From NCBI RefSeq assembly GCF_900176335.1, contig NZ_FWXW01000011.1, positions 1 to 64,000 of the forward strand: a stretch of DNA of 64,000 nucleotides, read 5' to 3'. The stretch is from Papillibacter cinnamivorans DSM 12816 (GTDB lineage: Bacteria; Bacillota; Clostridia; Oscillospirales; Oscillospiraceae). The notes beneath the pieces were generated by a model. It saw nothing but the letters and a program-made list of their open reading frames with translations, searched no databases and was not told the DNA's origin. Position 1 is the stretch's first letter, and each line of letters begins with the position of its first letter. Shown here in pieces: positions 33,639 to 43,033 of the stretch. A program made the translations under genes and the position numbers.

Positions 33639-35807
33639 ATGAAAATCGGGAAAAAGCTTCTATCCATTCTGCTCGCGGTTATACTCGCGCTCAATCTCTG
33701 TATCACGGCGTTCGCAGCAGACTCAAACAGCGATATTGTGGTTCTCTACACCAACGACGTTCACTGCGCCGTGGACGACAATATCGGCTACGCGGGACTC
33801 GCTGCCTATCGGGCTGACATGCTCGAGGCAGGCAACTATGTGACCCTGGTGGACGACGGCGATGCCCTCCAGGGCGGCGTTCTGGGCACTCTTTCCAAGG
33901 GCGCCTATCTCGTCGACATCATGAACCAGATGGACTACGACGTACTTGTTCCCGGAAACCATGAGTTTGACTACGGCATGGACCGCTTCCTGGAGCTGGC
34001 GGGGATGCAGGATGCGGGCTATATCTGCTGCAATTTCATCGATCTGACTACAGGCGATCCTGTTTTCGACAGCTATAAAATGATCTCTTACGGCGACGTG
34101 AAGGTCGCCTACGTGGGGATCGACACGCCCGAGACCTTCTCAAAATCCACCCCCACGTATTTCCAGGACGATGCGGGCAAATATATTTACAGCTTCTGCG
34201 AAGGAAACAACGGCCAGGACCTTTACGACGCCGTCCAGGCCGCCGTTGACGACGCCAAAGCCGCCGGCGCGGATTACGTCGTCGCCGTGGGCCACTGCGG
34301 CACCGACGAGCAGAGCGCTCCCTGGCGCTCCACCGACATCATCGCAAACGTCTCGGGGCTTGCTGCGTTCATCGACGGGCATTCCCACAGCGTCATACCC
34401 AGTGAGAACGTGACGGATAAAGACGGCAAGACCGTAGTCCTCACCTCCTCCGGCACAAAGCTGGCAGCAATCGGCAAGCTTGTCATCTCGCCGGACGGCA
34501 CGGTCACCAGCGAGCTTGTCACGGACTATACGGAGAAGGACGCCGACATCGCCGCTTTTGTAGACAATATCAAGGCGGAAAATGACACGCTTCTGAATAC
34601 CGTGGTCGCCGGCACCTCCGTCGGCCTCACGATTAAAAACCCGGACGGGACCCGGGCCGTGCGCAACCGGGAGACCAACATGGGCGACCTGGTGGCGGAC
34701 GCCTACCGCATCGTCGGAGGAGCCGACATCGGATGGGTCAACGGCGGCGGCGTGCGGGACAATATCGCCGCCGGCGATATCACTTATTCCCAGATCATAG
34801 CGGTCAACCCCTTCGGGAACGCCCTGTGTGTCTGTGAGGCCACGGGGCAGGAGATACTCGACGCCCTGGAGATGGCCTCCCGCAACTGCCCGTCGGAAAA
34901 CGGCGGCTTCCTGCAGGTATCCGGCCTCAAATACACCATCGACACCGCCGTGGCCTCTTCCGTCAAGGTGGACGACAAGGGAATGTTCGTGGGCGTGGAC
35001 GGCGGCCGCCGCGTCAAAGACGTGCAGGTGCTAAACGGCGCGACCGGCGTATACGAGCCCATCAGCCTTACGAAGACCTACACCCTCGCTTCCCATAACT
35101 ACATGCTCAAATCGGGGGGCGACGGCATCAACATGTTCGCCGACAACCATTTTATCCTGGAAGACGTCATGCTGGACAATCAGGTTCTCATCACGTACAT
35201 CACGGAAACGCTGGGCGGCGTCGTTCCCGCCTCCTACGGGTCCGCCCAGGGGCGCATCACGGCCATCAGCCACTTCAGCGACGTCTCCACTTACGCCTGG
35301 TACAGCGGCAGCGTTGTCAGCGCCTATTCCGGCGGCATCATGTCCGGCACTTCCACGACGGCCTTCTCTCCCGACACGGCCATGACCCGGGCCATGTTCG
35401 TCACCATGCTCTACCGTCTGGAGGGCTCTCCCGCCGTCACCGGAAATGTGTCCGGACTCTTTACGGACTGTGAAAACGGCCAGTGGTATTCGGACGCTGT
35501 CGTGTGGGCTTCCCAGAACAGCATCGTGAGCGGCATTACCGCCGCCTCCTTCGCTCCCAATGCGGTTTTGACGCGGGAGCAGATGGCCACACTGATTTAC
35601 CGTTATGAGCTCTTCACCGGCAAAGACGCCCAGACCAGCATCGAGCTTGCCTATACCGATGCGGCCTCCGTTGACGGCTGGGCCTTGCTCGGCGTAGCTT
35701 ACTGCACCGATTCCGGCATCATGACCGGCAGCGCCTCCGCCTTCGACCCCCTGGGGACAGCCAGCCGCGCCATGGGCGCCGCCGTCATGTCCCGCATCGC
35801 CGCATAA
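33639..35807 (+). CDS. SLH-anchored 5'-nucleotidase / metallophosphatase
   Basis: 722 aa. Signal peptide (about 1-28, cleaved after AFA). Calcineurin-like domain (about 30-270) with VVLYTNDVHCAV, VTLVDDGDALQGG, VPGNHEFDYG and FIDGHSHSV metal ligands. 5'-nucleotidase C-terminal domain (about 300-500; NMGDLVADAYR, GGGVRDNIAAGDITYSQI). Three S-layer-homology units close the protein (about 545-720; TAFSPDTAMTRAMFVTMLYR, SFAPNAVLTREQMATLIYRY). It hydrolyses extracellular nucleotides or UDP-sugars at the wall. ATG 33639 is favoured: AAAGGAGG lies six bases before it, while ATG 33633 is too close. Confidence 0.93.
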   Translation: MKIGKKLLSILLAVILALNLCITAFAADSNSDIVVLYTNDVHCAVDDNIGYAGLAAYRADMLEAGNYVTLVDDGDALQGGVLGTLSKGAYLVDIMNQMDYDVLVPGNHEFDYGMDRFLELAGMQDAGYICCNFIDLTTGDPVFDSYKMISYGDVKVAYVGIDTPETFSKSTPTYFQDDAGKYIYSFCEGNNGQDLYDAVQAAVDDAKAAGADYVVAVGHCGTDEQSAPWRSTDIIANVSGLAAFIDGHSHSVIPSENVTDKDGKTVVLTSSGTKLAAIGKLVISPDGTVTSELVTDYTEKDADIAAFVDNIKAENDTLLNTVVAGTSVGLTIKNPDGTRAVRNRETNMGDLVADAYRIVGGADIGWVNGGGVRDNIAAGDITYSQIIAVNPFGNALCVCEATGQEILDALEMASRNCPSENGGFLQVSGLKYTIDTAVASSVKVDDKGMFVGVDGGRRVKDVQVLNGATGVYEPISLTKTYTLASHNYMLKSGGDGINMFADNHFILEDVMLDNQVLITYITETLGGVVPASYGSAQGRITAISHFSDVSTYAWYSGSVVSAYSGGIMSGTSTTAFSPDTAMTRAMFVTMLYRLEGSPAVTGNVSGLFTDCENGQWYSDAVVWASQNSIVSGITAASFAPNAVLTREQMATLIYRYELFTGKDAQTSIELAYTDAASVDGWALLGVAYCTDSGIMTGSASAFDPLGTASRAMGAAVMSRIAA

Positions 35808-35823
35808 CGCTTTTACAAGGACG

Positions 35824-35857
35824 AAGGGGCCGCCTCATCCGAGGCGGCCCCTTTTGT
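35824..35857 (+). terminator. Terminator of the SLH 5'-nucleotidase gene
   Basis: AAGGGGCCGCCTC (35824-35836) pairs with GAGGCGGCCCCTT (35841-35853), then TTTTG. Confidence 0.85.
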
Positions 35858-36085
35858 CGAAAAAGGCGTTCTGCCTTTTTCGACAAAAGGGCTTACAGTC
35901 TGCCGTGCGCCTCGCCGTCCGCCGCAGGCGGACGGTTCGCCGCTTGCAGCCTGAGATGTATTTTCGGGCACGTACACGCCGCGCCCGAAAATGATCCGAT
36001 TATATTTCGCCACTCCGGTGGCGAAACTCTGCGAGGCTTTTTCGACAGACTGACGGCCGCCTCATCCGAGGCGGTCGTTTTATTG
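35852..36085. repeat. Hairpin cluster between convergent genes
   Basis: Five inverted repeats in 235 bp: a perfect 16-bp pair TTTTGTCGAAAAAGGC (35852-35867) with 35873-35888; CGTCCGCC/GGCGGACG (about 35916-35934); TTTTCGGGC/GCCCGAAAA (about 35960-35990); TTTCGCCAC/GGTGGCGAAA (about 36004-36027); and ACGGCCGCCTC/GAGGCGGTCGT (36053-36063 with 36068-36078). GCCGCCTCATCCGAGGCGG occurs both here and in the terminator at 35830, and CTTTTTCGACA also recurs, so the block looks built by duplication. No gene seen. Confidence 0.6.
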
Positions 36086-36095
36086 GTCCGATTCA

Positions 36096-36926
36096 TTATA
36101 CCTGCCGCTTTTTTCGATAGACCAGTATCCCGAATTCGATTTCCGTTTCCAGGCCCGAAAGCCGCGCCAGCTTTTCCTGATCTTCAGCGCCGGTTTTATA
36201 ATAATATGGTGTCATCATAAAAAGGTTTCGTATATCCTCGCTGCGTCTGAGAACCATGGATTCCCGGATCTCCTGCCGCTCTGTGAGTTCAAAGCCTTCC
36301 GCGTTTATGGGCTCCTCCTTGTTTTCCACCGCATGGTCATAGACGGCCTCTTTTAAGCCCAAAAGGTGCTTTTCCAGGGGAATTACCCGGATGACGACAC
36401 CACCGTCTTTTAAGACCCGGCCGAACTCCTCCCCGGTGAAAGGGGCAAAAATCGAAAGGACGATGTCGCAGGACGCGTCCTCAACGGGAAGGCGGAACAC
36501 GCTGGCAACCGCAAGCTCGATAGCCCGGTTCCGTTTCGCCCCCGCCGCCAGGGCTTCTTTCGAGATATCCACCCCAAACAGCTCCGGTTTCAGGCCGCAG
36601 CCGGTCAGATCCTCAAAAACATTCGAGGTATACCAGCACTCGCCGCACCCGGCGTCCAGGATCCTGCACCCGGGGAGGGCGTATTTTTTCACCGTTTCCA
36701 GGAGTTTTCGCAGCAGCGGAGCGTAATACCCCCGATCGAGGAAATCGCTCCTGGCGCGGACCATCCGCCTGTCGTCCCCGTGGCGCTTTTCCTTCGGCTG
36801 CTGGGATAAAAGCAGGTTGACATACCCGCTTTTCGCCAGGTCGAAGCTGTGACGGTTCTCACAATACAGGCAATGCGTGTTGTTATTTAGTTTTTTCCCG
36901 CAGACAGGGCATATAAAATTACTCAT
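36096..36926 (-). CDS. rlmA: 23S rRNA (guanine-N1)-methyltransferase, RlmA type
   Basis: 276 aa. The N-terminal zinc finger CPVCGKKL...CLYCENRHSFD and the following YVNLL, KRHGDDRRMVRARSDFLDRGYYAPL are diagnostic of RlmA(I/II). The SAM site is RILDAGCGECWYT, with FGVDISKEAL as motif II. It methylates G745 or G748 in 23S rRNA; the second type can give tylosin resistance, and which this is cannot be told. ATG 36926 has AGGGG eight bases upstream. It lies just after the ABC exporter genes. Confidence 0.88.
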   Translation of the reverse strand: MSNFICPVCGKKLNNNTHCLYCENRHSFDLAKSGYVNLLLSQQPKEKRHGDDRRMVRARSDFLDRGYYAPLLRKLLETVKKYALPGCRILDAGCGECWYTSNVFEDLTGCGLKPELFGVDISKEALAAGAKRNRAIELAVASVFRLPVEDASCDIVLSIFAPFTGEEFGRVLKDGGVVIRVIPLEKHLLGLKEAVYDHAVENKEEPINAEGFELTERQEIRESMVLRRSEDIRNLFMMTPYYYKTGAEDQEKLARLSGLETEIEFGILVYRKKRQV

Positions 36927-36948
36927 GTCTTTCGCCCCTATCGGCATC

Positions 36949-37803
36949 TCAATTTATATCGATCCTGCCGAATTTGCGTATGGCCAACGCCAGAAATCCA
37001 ATGGAATACAGCGCGATATAAACATACATCACCGTGCTGGCCGGCCGGCCGCCGCCGGTGAGACCGCCCATCCCTCTCATCATTTCCCCGGCAAGCCCGG
37101 AAGAGGGCAGCAATGCTCTTTCCGCCGCTGTATAAAGCGTATGGAACGGTGAGATCAAACTGATGAATATTCCGGAGCTGACGACCGATCTGCTGTTTAA
37201 ATAGTTGCCGATCATCTCAACCATACCGCCCAGGTTGCCCAGTAAATAGATAAATATCATCAGCAGCCCGTTTGGCACAACCTTCAAGGATACGGAGCCG
37301 AAAATCGTCAGGCACAAAACGCACAGAGGTACCAGCAGATATAAAATCCAGCCCTCCAGTATCTGAACAAACGTTAATGTCGTAATTGTACTCAGCGCGA
37401 AAGCGCCGCTGATCAGAAGCAGCGCGGTGTAGAGCGCTGTGGTGTACAAGGCTGTCAGGGCAGCAAGCCCCAGCGTTTTGCCAAGGACGTATTCCGTACG
37501 GCCCAGAGGTCTTGACAGTATGGCATGGACCATTCCGGATTCCAGCTCTGAGGCTATGGTTCCCGCTCCCAGGATAATGGTCAGCAGACACATCAGCATG
37601 GAAGAAAACTGCAGTCCCATCTGGCTCACCATTACCTCCGCCAGCGCCCTGAACGATTCATTTTTACTCCCGGGGCCCAGATTCTGAAAGTAATACAGCA
37701 GGATTGCCCAGAGTACCAGATAGAGCACGGTTACGATACTCATCACAATAAAGGTCTTCTTGCGGACCGCTTCCTTCCATGCTGCTGACGCGATGGGTAT
37801 CAT
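36949..37803 (-). CDS. ABC-2 type transporter permease
   Basis: 284 aa with about six membrane helices, beginning MIPIASAAWKEAVRKKTF and containing SELESGMVHAILSRPLGRTEYVLGKTLG, the amphipathic 'coupling' stretch typical of ABC-2 / NatB-like permeases. It overlaps the ATPase gene by four bases (ATGA), so the two form one exporter. Confidence 0.88.
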   Translation of the reverse strand: MIPIASAAWKEAVRKKTFIVMSIVTVLYLVLWAILLYYFQNLGPGSKNESFRALAEVMVSQMGLQFSSMLMCLLTIILGAGTIASELESGMVHAILSRPLGRTEYVLGKTLGLAALTALYTTALYTALLLISGAFALSTITTLTFVQILEGWILYLLVPLCVLCLTIFGSVSLKVVPNGLLMIFIYLLGNLGGMVEMIGNYLNSRSVVSSGIFISLISPFHTLYTAAERALLPSSGLAGEMMRGMGGLTGGGRPASTVMYVYIALYSIGFLALAIRKFGRIDIN

Positions 37804-38711
37804 GAGGTCTCCTCCTCTCCCACTACCTTAAGGAAGACGCTTTCCAGGGTTTCATGCTGCGGCGTCAGTTCATACAATTTTATCCCGCCGGCTGTAAGAA
37901 GAGCGGCAATTTCCGGAATTTCTTCCCTGGTTTTCAGCGTCATAAAAATGCTGCCGTCTTCCAGCTGAGGGGCCGCCGTGCTGTCAAACCGCTCTTTGAT
38001 CCTATGATAAATGTCTTCCGTAATTGGACTGCACCGGATGCTGAGGGTCACTTTTCCCATGAGAAGGTCTTTCATAGACCCGGATTTCACGATAACGCCT
38101 TTATTGATAATCGCAATATGATCACACACGGCCTCCACTTCACTGAGTAAATGACTGTTCAAAAAAATCGTCGTGCCTTCTTTTTGCAGGTCCAGGATGA
38201 TATCCCGCACATCCTTTCGGCCGATGGGATCGAGGGCCGATGTGGGCTCATCCAAAAAAAGCAGATCCGGACCCGGCAGCAGCGCGCAGGCCAGTCCGAT
38301 GCGCTGCTGCATCCCTTTGCTGTATCCGCCCACTTTATAATTTCCCTGTTCCAGAAGTCCTACGCGGCGAAGAACGTTCCTGTTGCGCTCCGGGTCACGT
38401 TTCAGGCGGTACAAACTCGTGTGAAAATTCAACAGGTCTTCTCCGGTCATCCATTCCTGATAGCGAAAATGTTCCGGGAGGTAACCGAGCTTGGCGCGCG
38501 CCTGCACATCGCCCAGCGGCCGGTCCAGCACCTGCCCTTTCCCGGAGGACGGGAACACCAGGCCGGTCAGCATTTTGATCGTCGTGCTTTTTCCGGCGCC
38601 GTTCGGTCCCAAAAAGCCATAAATCTGTCCTTTTTCAACGGACAGATTTATGGAATTCACAGCAACCTTATTCTGATACGCTTTTACCAGATTTTCGGTT
38701 TCAATGATCAT
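37800..38711 (-). CDS. ABC transporter ATP-binding protein
   Basis: 303 aa. Walker A GPNGAGKST, Q-loop YLPEHFRYQEWMTG, signature YSKGMQQRIGLA (a variant of LSGGQ), Walker B LLFLDEPTSALD and H-loop NSHLL are complete. The C-terminal about 85 residues form the extra domain of NatA/BcrA-type ATPases. Its start overlaps the stop of the upstream secreted-protein gene by one base. Confidence 0.93.
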   Translation of the reverse strand: MIIETENLVKAYQNKVAVNSINLSVEKGQIYGFLGPNGAGKSTTIKMLTGLVFPSSGKGQVLDRPLGDVQARAKLGYLPEHFRYQEWMTGEDLLNFHTSLYRLKRDPERNRNVLRRVGLLEQGNYKVGGYSKGMQQRIGLACALLPGPDLLFLDEPTSALDPIGRKDVRDIILDLQKEGTTIFLNSHLLSEVEAVCDHIAIINKGVIVKSGSMKDLLMGKVTLSIRCSPITEDIYHRIKERFDSTAAPQLEDGSIFMTLKTREEIPEIAALLTAGGIKLYELTPQHETLESVFLKVVGEEETS

Positions 38712-39628
38712 CAGTGAATGCTCCTTGCTATCTGAGAAAGCTCGCTGTCGGTTTTCTGGCCTGCAAGGCAGTACAGGACGCCGTTTTTGGTCCAGAGTAG
38801 CGCCGAAGCATTTTCCTTCTGCAGACGCGCTGTCATCGTGCTGTCGGCCAGGCTGGGGATCATGGCCATGACCTGAGACAAATCACTTGCGGAATAAATA
38901 TATCCGGTCACACTGCCGAGATCGGTTTCACGGCCCAGTCCTTCTATCACCGGCAGATAGATGTCCCGCGTCATGGGGTCGATCGCTTCCAGCTGCACCC
39001 GCAGATCGTCCGAAATCGCCGGGATGCTGATCAGGCCCGACCAAAGGCTGTTCATAACAGCATCTGGCGCATCGACATAAACGCTCTGTGTTGCTATCAG
39101 CGTCACATCCTGATACTCTGCCGCGATTGCCGCCGGCAGGTTGACCGTGATTTCCGTGCCGTCGAAACTGTCGTCAACCGTCACAGTCGCGCCCTGCTTT
39201 TGAAGCGCCGCGTTGATTTTCGCCGTATCCAGCGTCAGGGTTTCAGACCGGGCATCGACGGCGAGAAGCTTGGGCGTTTCCAATTTCAAGCTCGTGGGCA
39301 GGTGAAAGGAGAAAGCGGTAAAATCGCCCAGTGTGCTCAGCGTTTTTACCTGCGACATCGCTTCACCGATCTTATCGGACAGCTCAGCGCTGCCCGGCAT
39401 TTTATCCTCCTGCTCATCCGATCCTTCCTGCATCTTAAGCGGCAGGTCACAGTTCCCATAATATGTTATCATGTCCTGGATATCAGAAACGGTGATCGTG
39501 ATCGTCCTGGTATCGCCGACGCGAAAAATAGACAGGGCTGATTCCGCGGCTCCCCGTACCGACGGAATCATAACCGCACAGACAACTGCGGCGGAAACAC
39601 CCAGCATTGCAAGTCTTTTCTTAAGCAT
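38711..39628 (-). CDS. Exported protein of unknown function linked to an ABC exporter
   Basis: 305 aa. N-terminal hydrophobic segment (about 5-25) with a signal-like end, then FRVGDTRTITITVSDIQDMITYYG and a beta-rich body. The last 35 residues (LLWTKNGVLYCLAGQKTDSELSQIARSI) resemble the DUF4367-type C-terminus found in exported partners of anti-sigma systems. ATG 39628 has AAAGGAG five bases upstream. It is the first gene of a three-gene operon with the ATPase and permease, so it may be a substrate-recognising or sensory partner. I do not recognise a characterised homologue. Confidence 0.7.
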   Translation of the reverse strand: MLKKRLAMLGVSAAVVCAVMIPSVRGAAESALSIFRVGDTRTITITVSDIQDMITYYGNCDLPLKMQEGSDEQEDKMPGSAELSDKIGEAMSQVKTLSTLGDFTAFSFHLPTSLKLETPKLLAVDARSETLTLDTAKINAALQKQGATVTVDDSFDGTEITVNLPAAIAAEYQDVTLIATQSVYVDAPDAVMNSLWSGLISIPAISDDLRVQLEAIDPMTRDIYLPVIEGLGRETDLGSVTGYIYSASDLSQVMAMIPSLADSTMTARLQKENASALLWTKNGVLYCLAGQKTDSELSQIARSIH

Positions 39629-39969
39629 ATTAACTCCTTTCATTCCCTGAAATGAATTCACTAAAAATATAATTTCAATTACAGACCGATTTGTCAGTGG
39701 GATCTGAGCAAGATGCTTATTGCTTATGATGCTCCGGCCCATCTGTCTGTATTCCAGTATATCACCCGGCGGACCGTACAGCACTACTTAATTTAATCCA
39801 TTTATTTCTGTTTCTTTATTTGATTCAAACGACGTCGGATCGTATCAAGCCCTTCCGGCAATGAACCGGACTCCGCTGCGCACACCCTTATTCCAATTTT
39901 TTCTCATGGAAAATTCAATCGCCATCCGGTAGTATTTAAATATATTATTCATTGAGAGGTACCGCCGTT

Positions 39970-41559
39970 TTGAAAAAGATTAGAAGAGGACCATTCCTAA
40001 TTTTTATCTTTCTGCTGATTGTTTCGGTCTCCGGCCTGCCCGCCTATGCGCTGGACTATAAATACAGCATGTCTTACATATACTTCGGCGATTCTTCCCA
40101 GTATTCTCAGCTGGTGTCGGAAGCGCAGGATTCCCTGAACGAGGTATCGCCCGCCTATTTTACTCTGGACGACGGCGGCAGTCTCGTTCTGACCTCCGCC
40201 GCGGACAGCGGCTTCGTTCAGACCATGCACGACGCGGGCATACTCGTCGTGCCCTTTCTCTCCAACGGCTGGGACCGGAATAAGGGAATCGCTGCCTTAA
40301 GCAACCGGGAAGCACTGTCCAGCCAGCTGGCGGCGGCGGTATCCGAATACGGCCTGGACGGGGTCAATATCGACATCGAAAACGTGACCCCCAACGAGCG
40401 TACCGCCTATGTGGATTTTGTCCGGATGCTGCGCTCAAAGCTTCCCGAAGATGCCCGGATCGTGGTGTCGGTGGCCGCCAATCCCTGGGGTACTTCGCTA
40501 GGATGGACGGGGTCCTACGATTATGCACAGCTCGCCGAATACAGCGACTATCTCATGATCATGGCCTATGACGAATCCTATTGCGGCAGCGATCCCGGTC
40601 CGGTCGCCAGCATCTCCTTTGTGGAAAAGTCGATTCAATATGCCCTGAGCGTCGTATCCAAGGATAAGATCGTGCTGGGCCTTCCGTTTTACGGGCGGAT
40701 CTGGTCCGCCGACGGAGGATATCCCGACGGCTACGGAGTCAGTGATTCCGCCATAGAAGCGCTGATCGGGGCGTATGACGGAACGGTTTCTTTGGATGAA
40801 GCCAGCCTGTCCTCCTGCGCCACCATCACCGTCAAGGCTTCCGACGTGAAGCCGACCGTCGGCGGAAGCAAACTGCCGGCCGGCACCTATGTCATCTGGT
40901 ACTCCGGCGAGGCTGCTCTCAAGGCGGAGCTGGAGCTGGTCACCAAGTACGACATCAAGGGCACCGGAAGCTGGAGCCTCGGTCAGGAAACGGATGACAC
41001 CTGGAACTACTATACGCTCTGGCTCAACGGCTGTACCTTCCGCGACGTTCCGGACAGCTGGGCAAAGTACTACATCCTGAGCGCCTACCTGAAGGGCTGG
41101 ATGATCGGCGTCTCCTCCGAATCCTTTTCTCCCAGCACATCCCTTACCCGGGCCCAGGCGGCCGCCGTCCTTGTGAGAATGCTGGGTCTGACTGCCGCGA
41201 AGGACAGCGATTACAGTTTTTCCGACTGTGCCGGAAATTGGGCAGAGGCGCACATAGACACCGCGAGAAAATACGGTATTCTCTCGGGCGTGGGCGGCAA
41301 TCTCTTCGAACCCGACAGGCAGGTGACCCGGGAGGAAATAGCCGTTATGCTCAGTAATCTGCTGGGATATGATAACGGCGGCGGAACCTCGCCCTTCACG
41401 GATGTCACCGCGGACGGAAATTCCTGGTCCTACGGCGCCATCTGCGCCCTGAGCGCCTCCGGCGTCCTGACGGGATATCCCGACAGAAGCTTCCGGCCGG
41501 ATGCTCCGGTGACCCGGGCCGAAATGGCGGCCATGGCGGTGAGGATCAGTATTTCATAG
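39970..41559 (+). CDS. SLH-anchored GH18-family glycosidase
   Basis: 529 aa from a TTG start at 39970 (GAGAGGT about nine bases upstream). Signal peptide (about 1-27). GH18 domain (about 30-355) with the catalytic motif LDGVNIDIE (Asp130, Asp135, Glu137), YSDYLMIMAYDE and LGLPFYGRIW. This is the YaaH/SleL-like branch that cuts N-acetylglucosamine linkages in peptidoglycan. Three SLH units follow (about 360-529; EPDRQVTREEIAVMLSNLLG, RSFRPDAPVTRAEMAAMAV). It acts at the cell surface. A strong terminator follows. Confidence 0.9.
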   Translation: MKKIRRGPFLIFIFLLIVSVSGLPAYALDYKYSMSYIYFGDSSQYSQLVSEAQDSLNEVSPAYFTLDDGGSLVLTSAADSGFVQTMHDAGILVVPFLSNGWDRNKGIAALSNREALSSQLAAAVSEYGLDGVNIDIENVTPNERTAYVDFVRMLRSKLPEDARIVVSVAANPWGTSLGWTGSYDYAQLAEYSDYLMIMAYDESYCGSDPGPVASISFVEKSIQYALSVVSKDKIVLGLPFYGRIWSADGGYPDGYGVSDSAIEALIGAYDGTVSLDEASLSSCATITVKASDVKPTVGGSKLPAGTYVIWYSGEAALKAELELVTKYDIKGTGSWSLGQETDDTWNYYTLWLNGCTFRDVPDSWAKYYILSAYLKGWMIGVSSESFSPSTSLTRAQAAAVLVRMLGLTAAKDSDYSFSDCAGNWAEAHIDTARKYGILSGVGGNLFEPDRQVTREEIAVMLSNLLGYDNGGGTSPFTDVTADGNSWSYGAICALSASGVLTGYPDRSFRPDAPVTRAEMAAMAVRISIS

Positions 41560-41609
41560 ATTCGTTCCCACGCCAAATAGAAAGCCGATATTAAATTCAT
41601 ATTATTAAA

Positions 41610-41640
41610 GCAAGAGCCTTTTCGGGCTCTTGCTTTTTTG
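41610..41640 (+). terminator. Terminator of the SLH-GH18 gene
   Basis: GCAAGAGCC (41610-41618) pairs with GGCTCTTGC (41625-41633), then TTTTTT. Confidence 0.92.
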
Positions 41641-41698
41641 CCGATAAAGCTTTACGACGCCGCCGGAGGGGATGAAAGATGCTTTGGCGGGCGTCTTT

Positions 41699-43033
41699 TT
41701 ACGGAATTTGCTCACAACGTTCGATGTCCTCTTCGGTCAGTTCCCCGCCGATCTGCACCTCAATAAGATGCAGATCGGTCTCGGCACGAAGCCGGTGCCA
41801 CGCGCCTGCAGGAATCTTCACGGTACTGCCCCGTTCCACCGCAAGAAGCTTTCCGTCCAGCAGCAGCTCTCCGGTACCGTCCGCCACCATCCATATCTCG
41901 TCGCGCATTTTATGCCGCTGGCAGCTGATCGCCTGCCCCGCGCGGATACAGATTTGCTTTGTCAGGGATTTTGTCCCGTCTTGAAACGATACCATATCCA
42001 GGACCCGGTATTCCCCCCAGGCGCGTTCCTCCTGCATGGGGCGCTGCCTGATACCGTCCACCAGCGGCTTTATGTAGGAACTCTCGGCCTTATCCGCGAC
42101 CAATATCCCGTCCGCGCTGGCGGCTATCACAAGGTCCTTCAGACCCATTGCCATCACCGGTATGCTCAGCTCGTTCAATACATGGGTGTTCCGGCAGGTG
42201 TCCGCCAGCGTCACGTTTCCCATGGAGGGGCCGTCCATCTGTTCCGTGACGGTGTTCCAGGTGCCAAGGTCCTTCCAGGGCCCCCGGTAGGTTACCGCGG
42301 CAACGGAACCGGAATGTTCCAGAACCTCGTAGTCAAAGCTCGTCTTTTTCAGCTGCCCGTACCGTGCCAGGGCCTCGTCGTAGGAGGATACCGGAAGGTA
42401 TCGCTCGGCAAGCTCCAGCATATACTCCAGTCTGAAGGCGAAAATCCCCCCGTTCCAGACGGCGCCCTGTGCAATCAGCTCCGCCGCCGCCTTTTCGCCG
42501 GGTTTTTCAATAAACCGGGATACCCGTCTGGGCTCCGCGCCTTCCTCCATAATCATATATCCGTATTTGGCGGAAGGATAGGTGGGCTCAACGCCCATGA
42601 GAAGAATATCCGCCGTCTTCTCACAGACGGCCCGCTCCAGCTTTGAAAGGCAGCGGTAATACTCCGTGTCCGCATACGTATCCGCGGGGACGATTGCGAC
42701 GACGTCGTCCCCGCCGCATTTCCGTGTGAGGGCAAGGTTCAGCGAGGCAAGCAGTATCGCCGGGAAGGTGTCCCGGCGCTCCGGCTCCGTGATGACGGCA
42801 ACCTCTTCCCCCAGCTGGCTTCGTACCATTCCCGCCTGATCCGCTCCGGTGGAGACGGAAATATCCGCCGCGACGCCCGCCTCCCGAAGCTGGCGGTATA
42901 CCCTCTGGATGCCGGAGCAGGGTTCCCCCTTCGTATCGCGGAACAGTTTCAGAAACTGTTTGGAGCGCACACGGTTGGAAAGGGGCCACAGCCTTATTCC
43001 GGAACCGCCGGAGAGGATAATTACATGCATCAT
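41699..43033 (-). CDS. manC: Mannose-1-phosphate guanylyltransferase / mannose-6-phosphate isomerase
   Basis: 444 aa bifunctional type II enzyme. The N-terminal nucleotidyltransferase domain has VIILSGGSGIRLWPLS, a SKQFLKL loop and FIEKPGEKAA. The C-terminal cupin (about 340-435) has WGEYRVLD, QRHKMRDEIWMVADG and VKIPAGAWHRL, the isomerase site. It makes GDP-mannose for Gmd. Its ATG overlaps the fcl stop. Last gene of the fucosylation operon. Confidence 0.93.
   Translation of the reverse strand: MMHVIILSGGSGIRLWPLSNRVRSKQFLKLFRDTKGEPCSGIQRVYRQLREAGVAADISVSTGADQAGMVRSQLGEEVAVITEPERRDTFPAILLASLNLALTRKCGGDDVVAIVPADTYADTEYYRCLSKLERAVCEKTADILLMGVEPTYPSAKYGYMIMEEGAEPRRVSRFIEKPGEKAAAELIAQGAVWNGGIFAFRLEYMLELAERYLPVSSYDEALARYGQLKKTSFDYEVLEHSGSVAAVTYRGPWKDLGTWNTVTEQMDGPSMGNVTLADTCRNTHVLNELSIPVMAMGLKDLVIAASADGILVADKAESSYIKPLVDGIRQRPMQEERAWGEYRVLDMVSFQDGTKSLTKQICIRAGQAISCQRHKMRDEIWMVADGTGELLLDGKLLAVERGSTVKIPAGAWHRLRAETDLHLIEVQIGGELTEEDIERCEQIP

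Noticed and set aside
35824-36085. CRISPR-like array
   Set aside because: The units are different hairpins, not identical direct repeats with regular spacers; no cas genes in the window.
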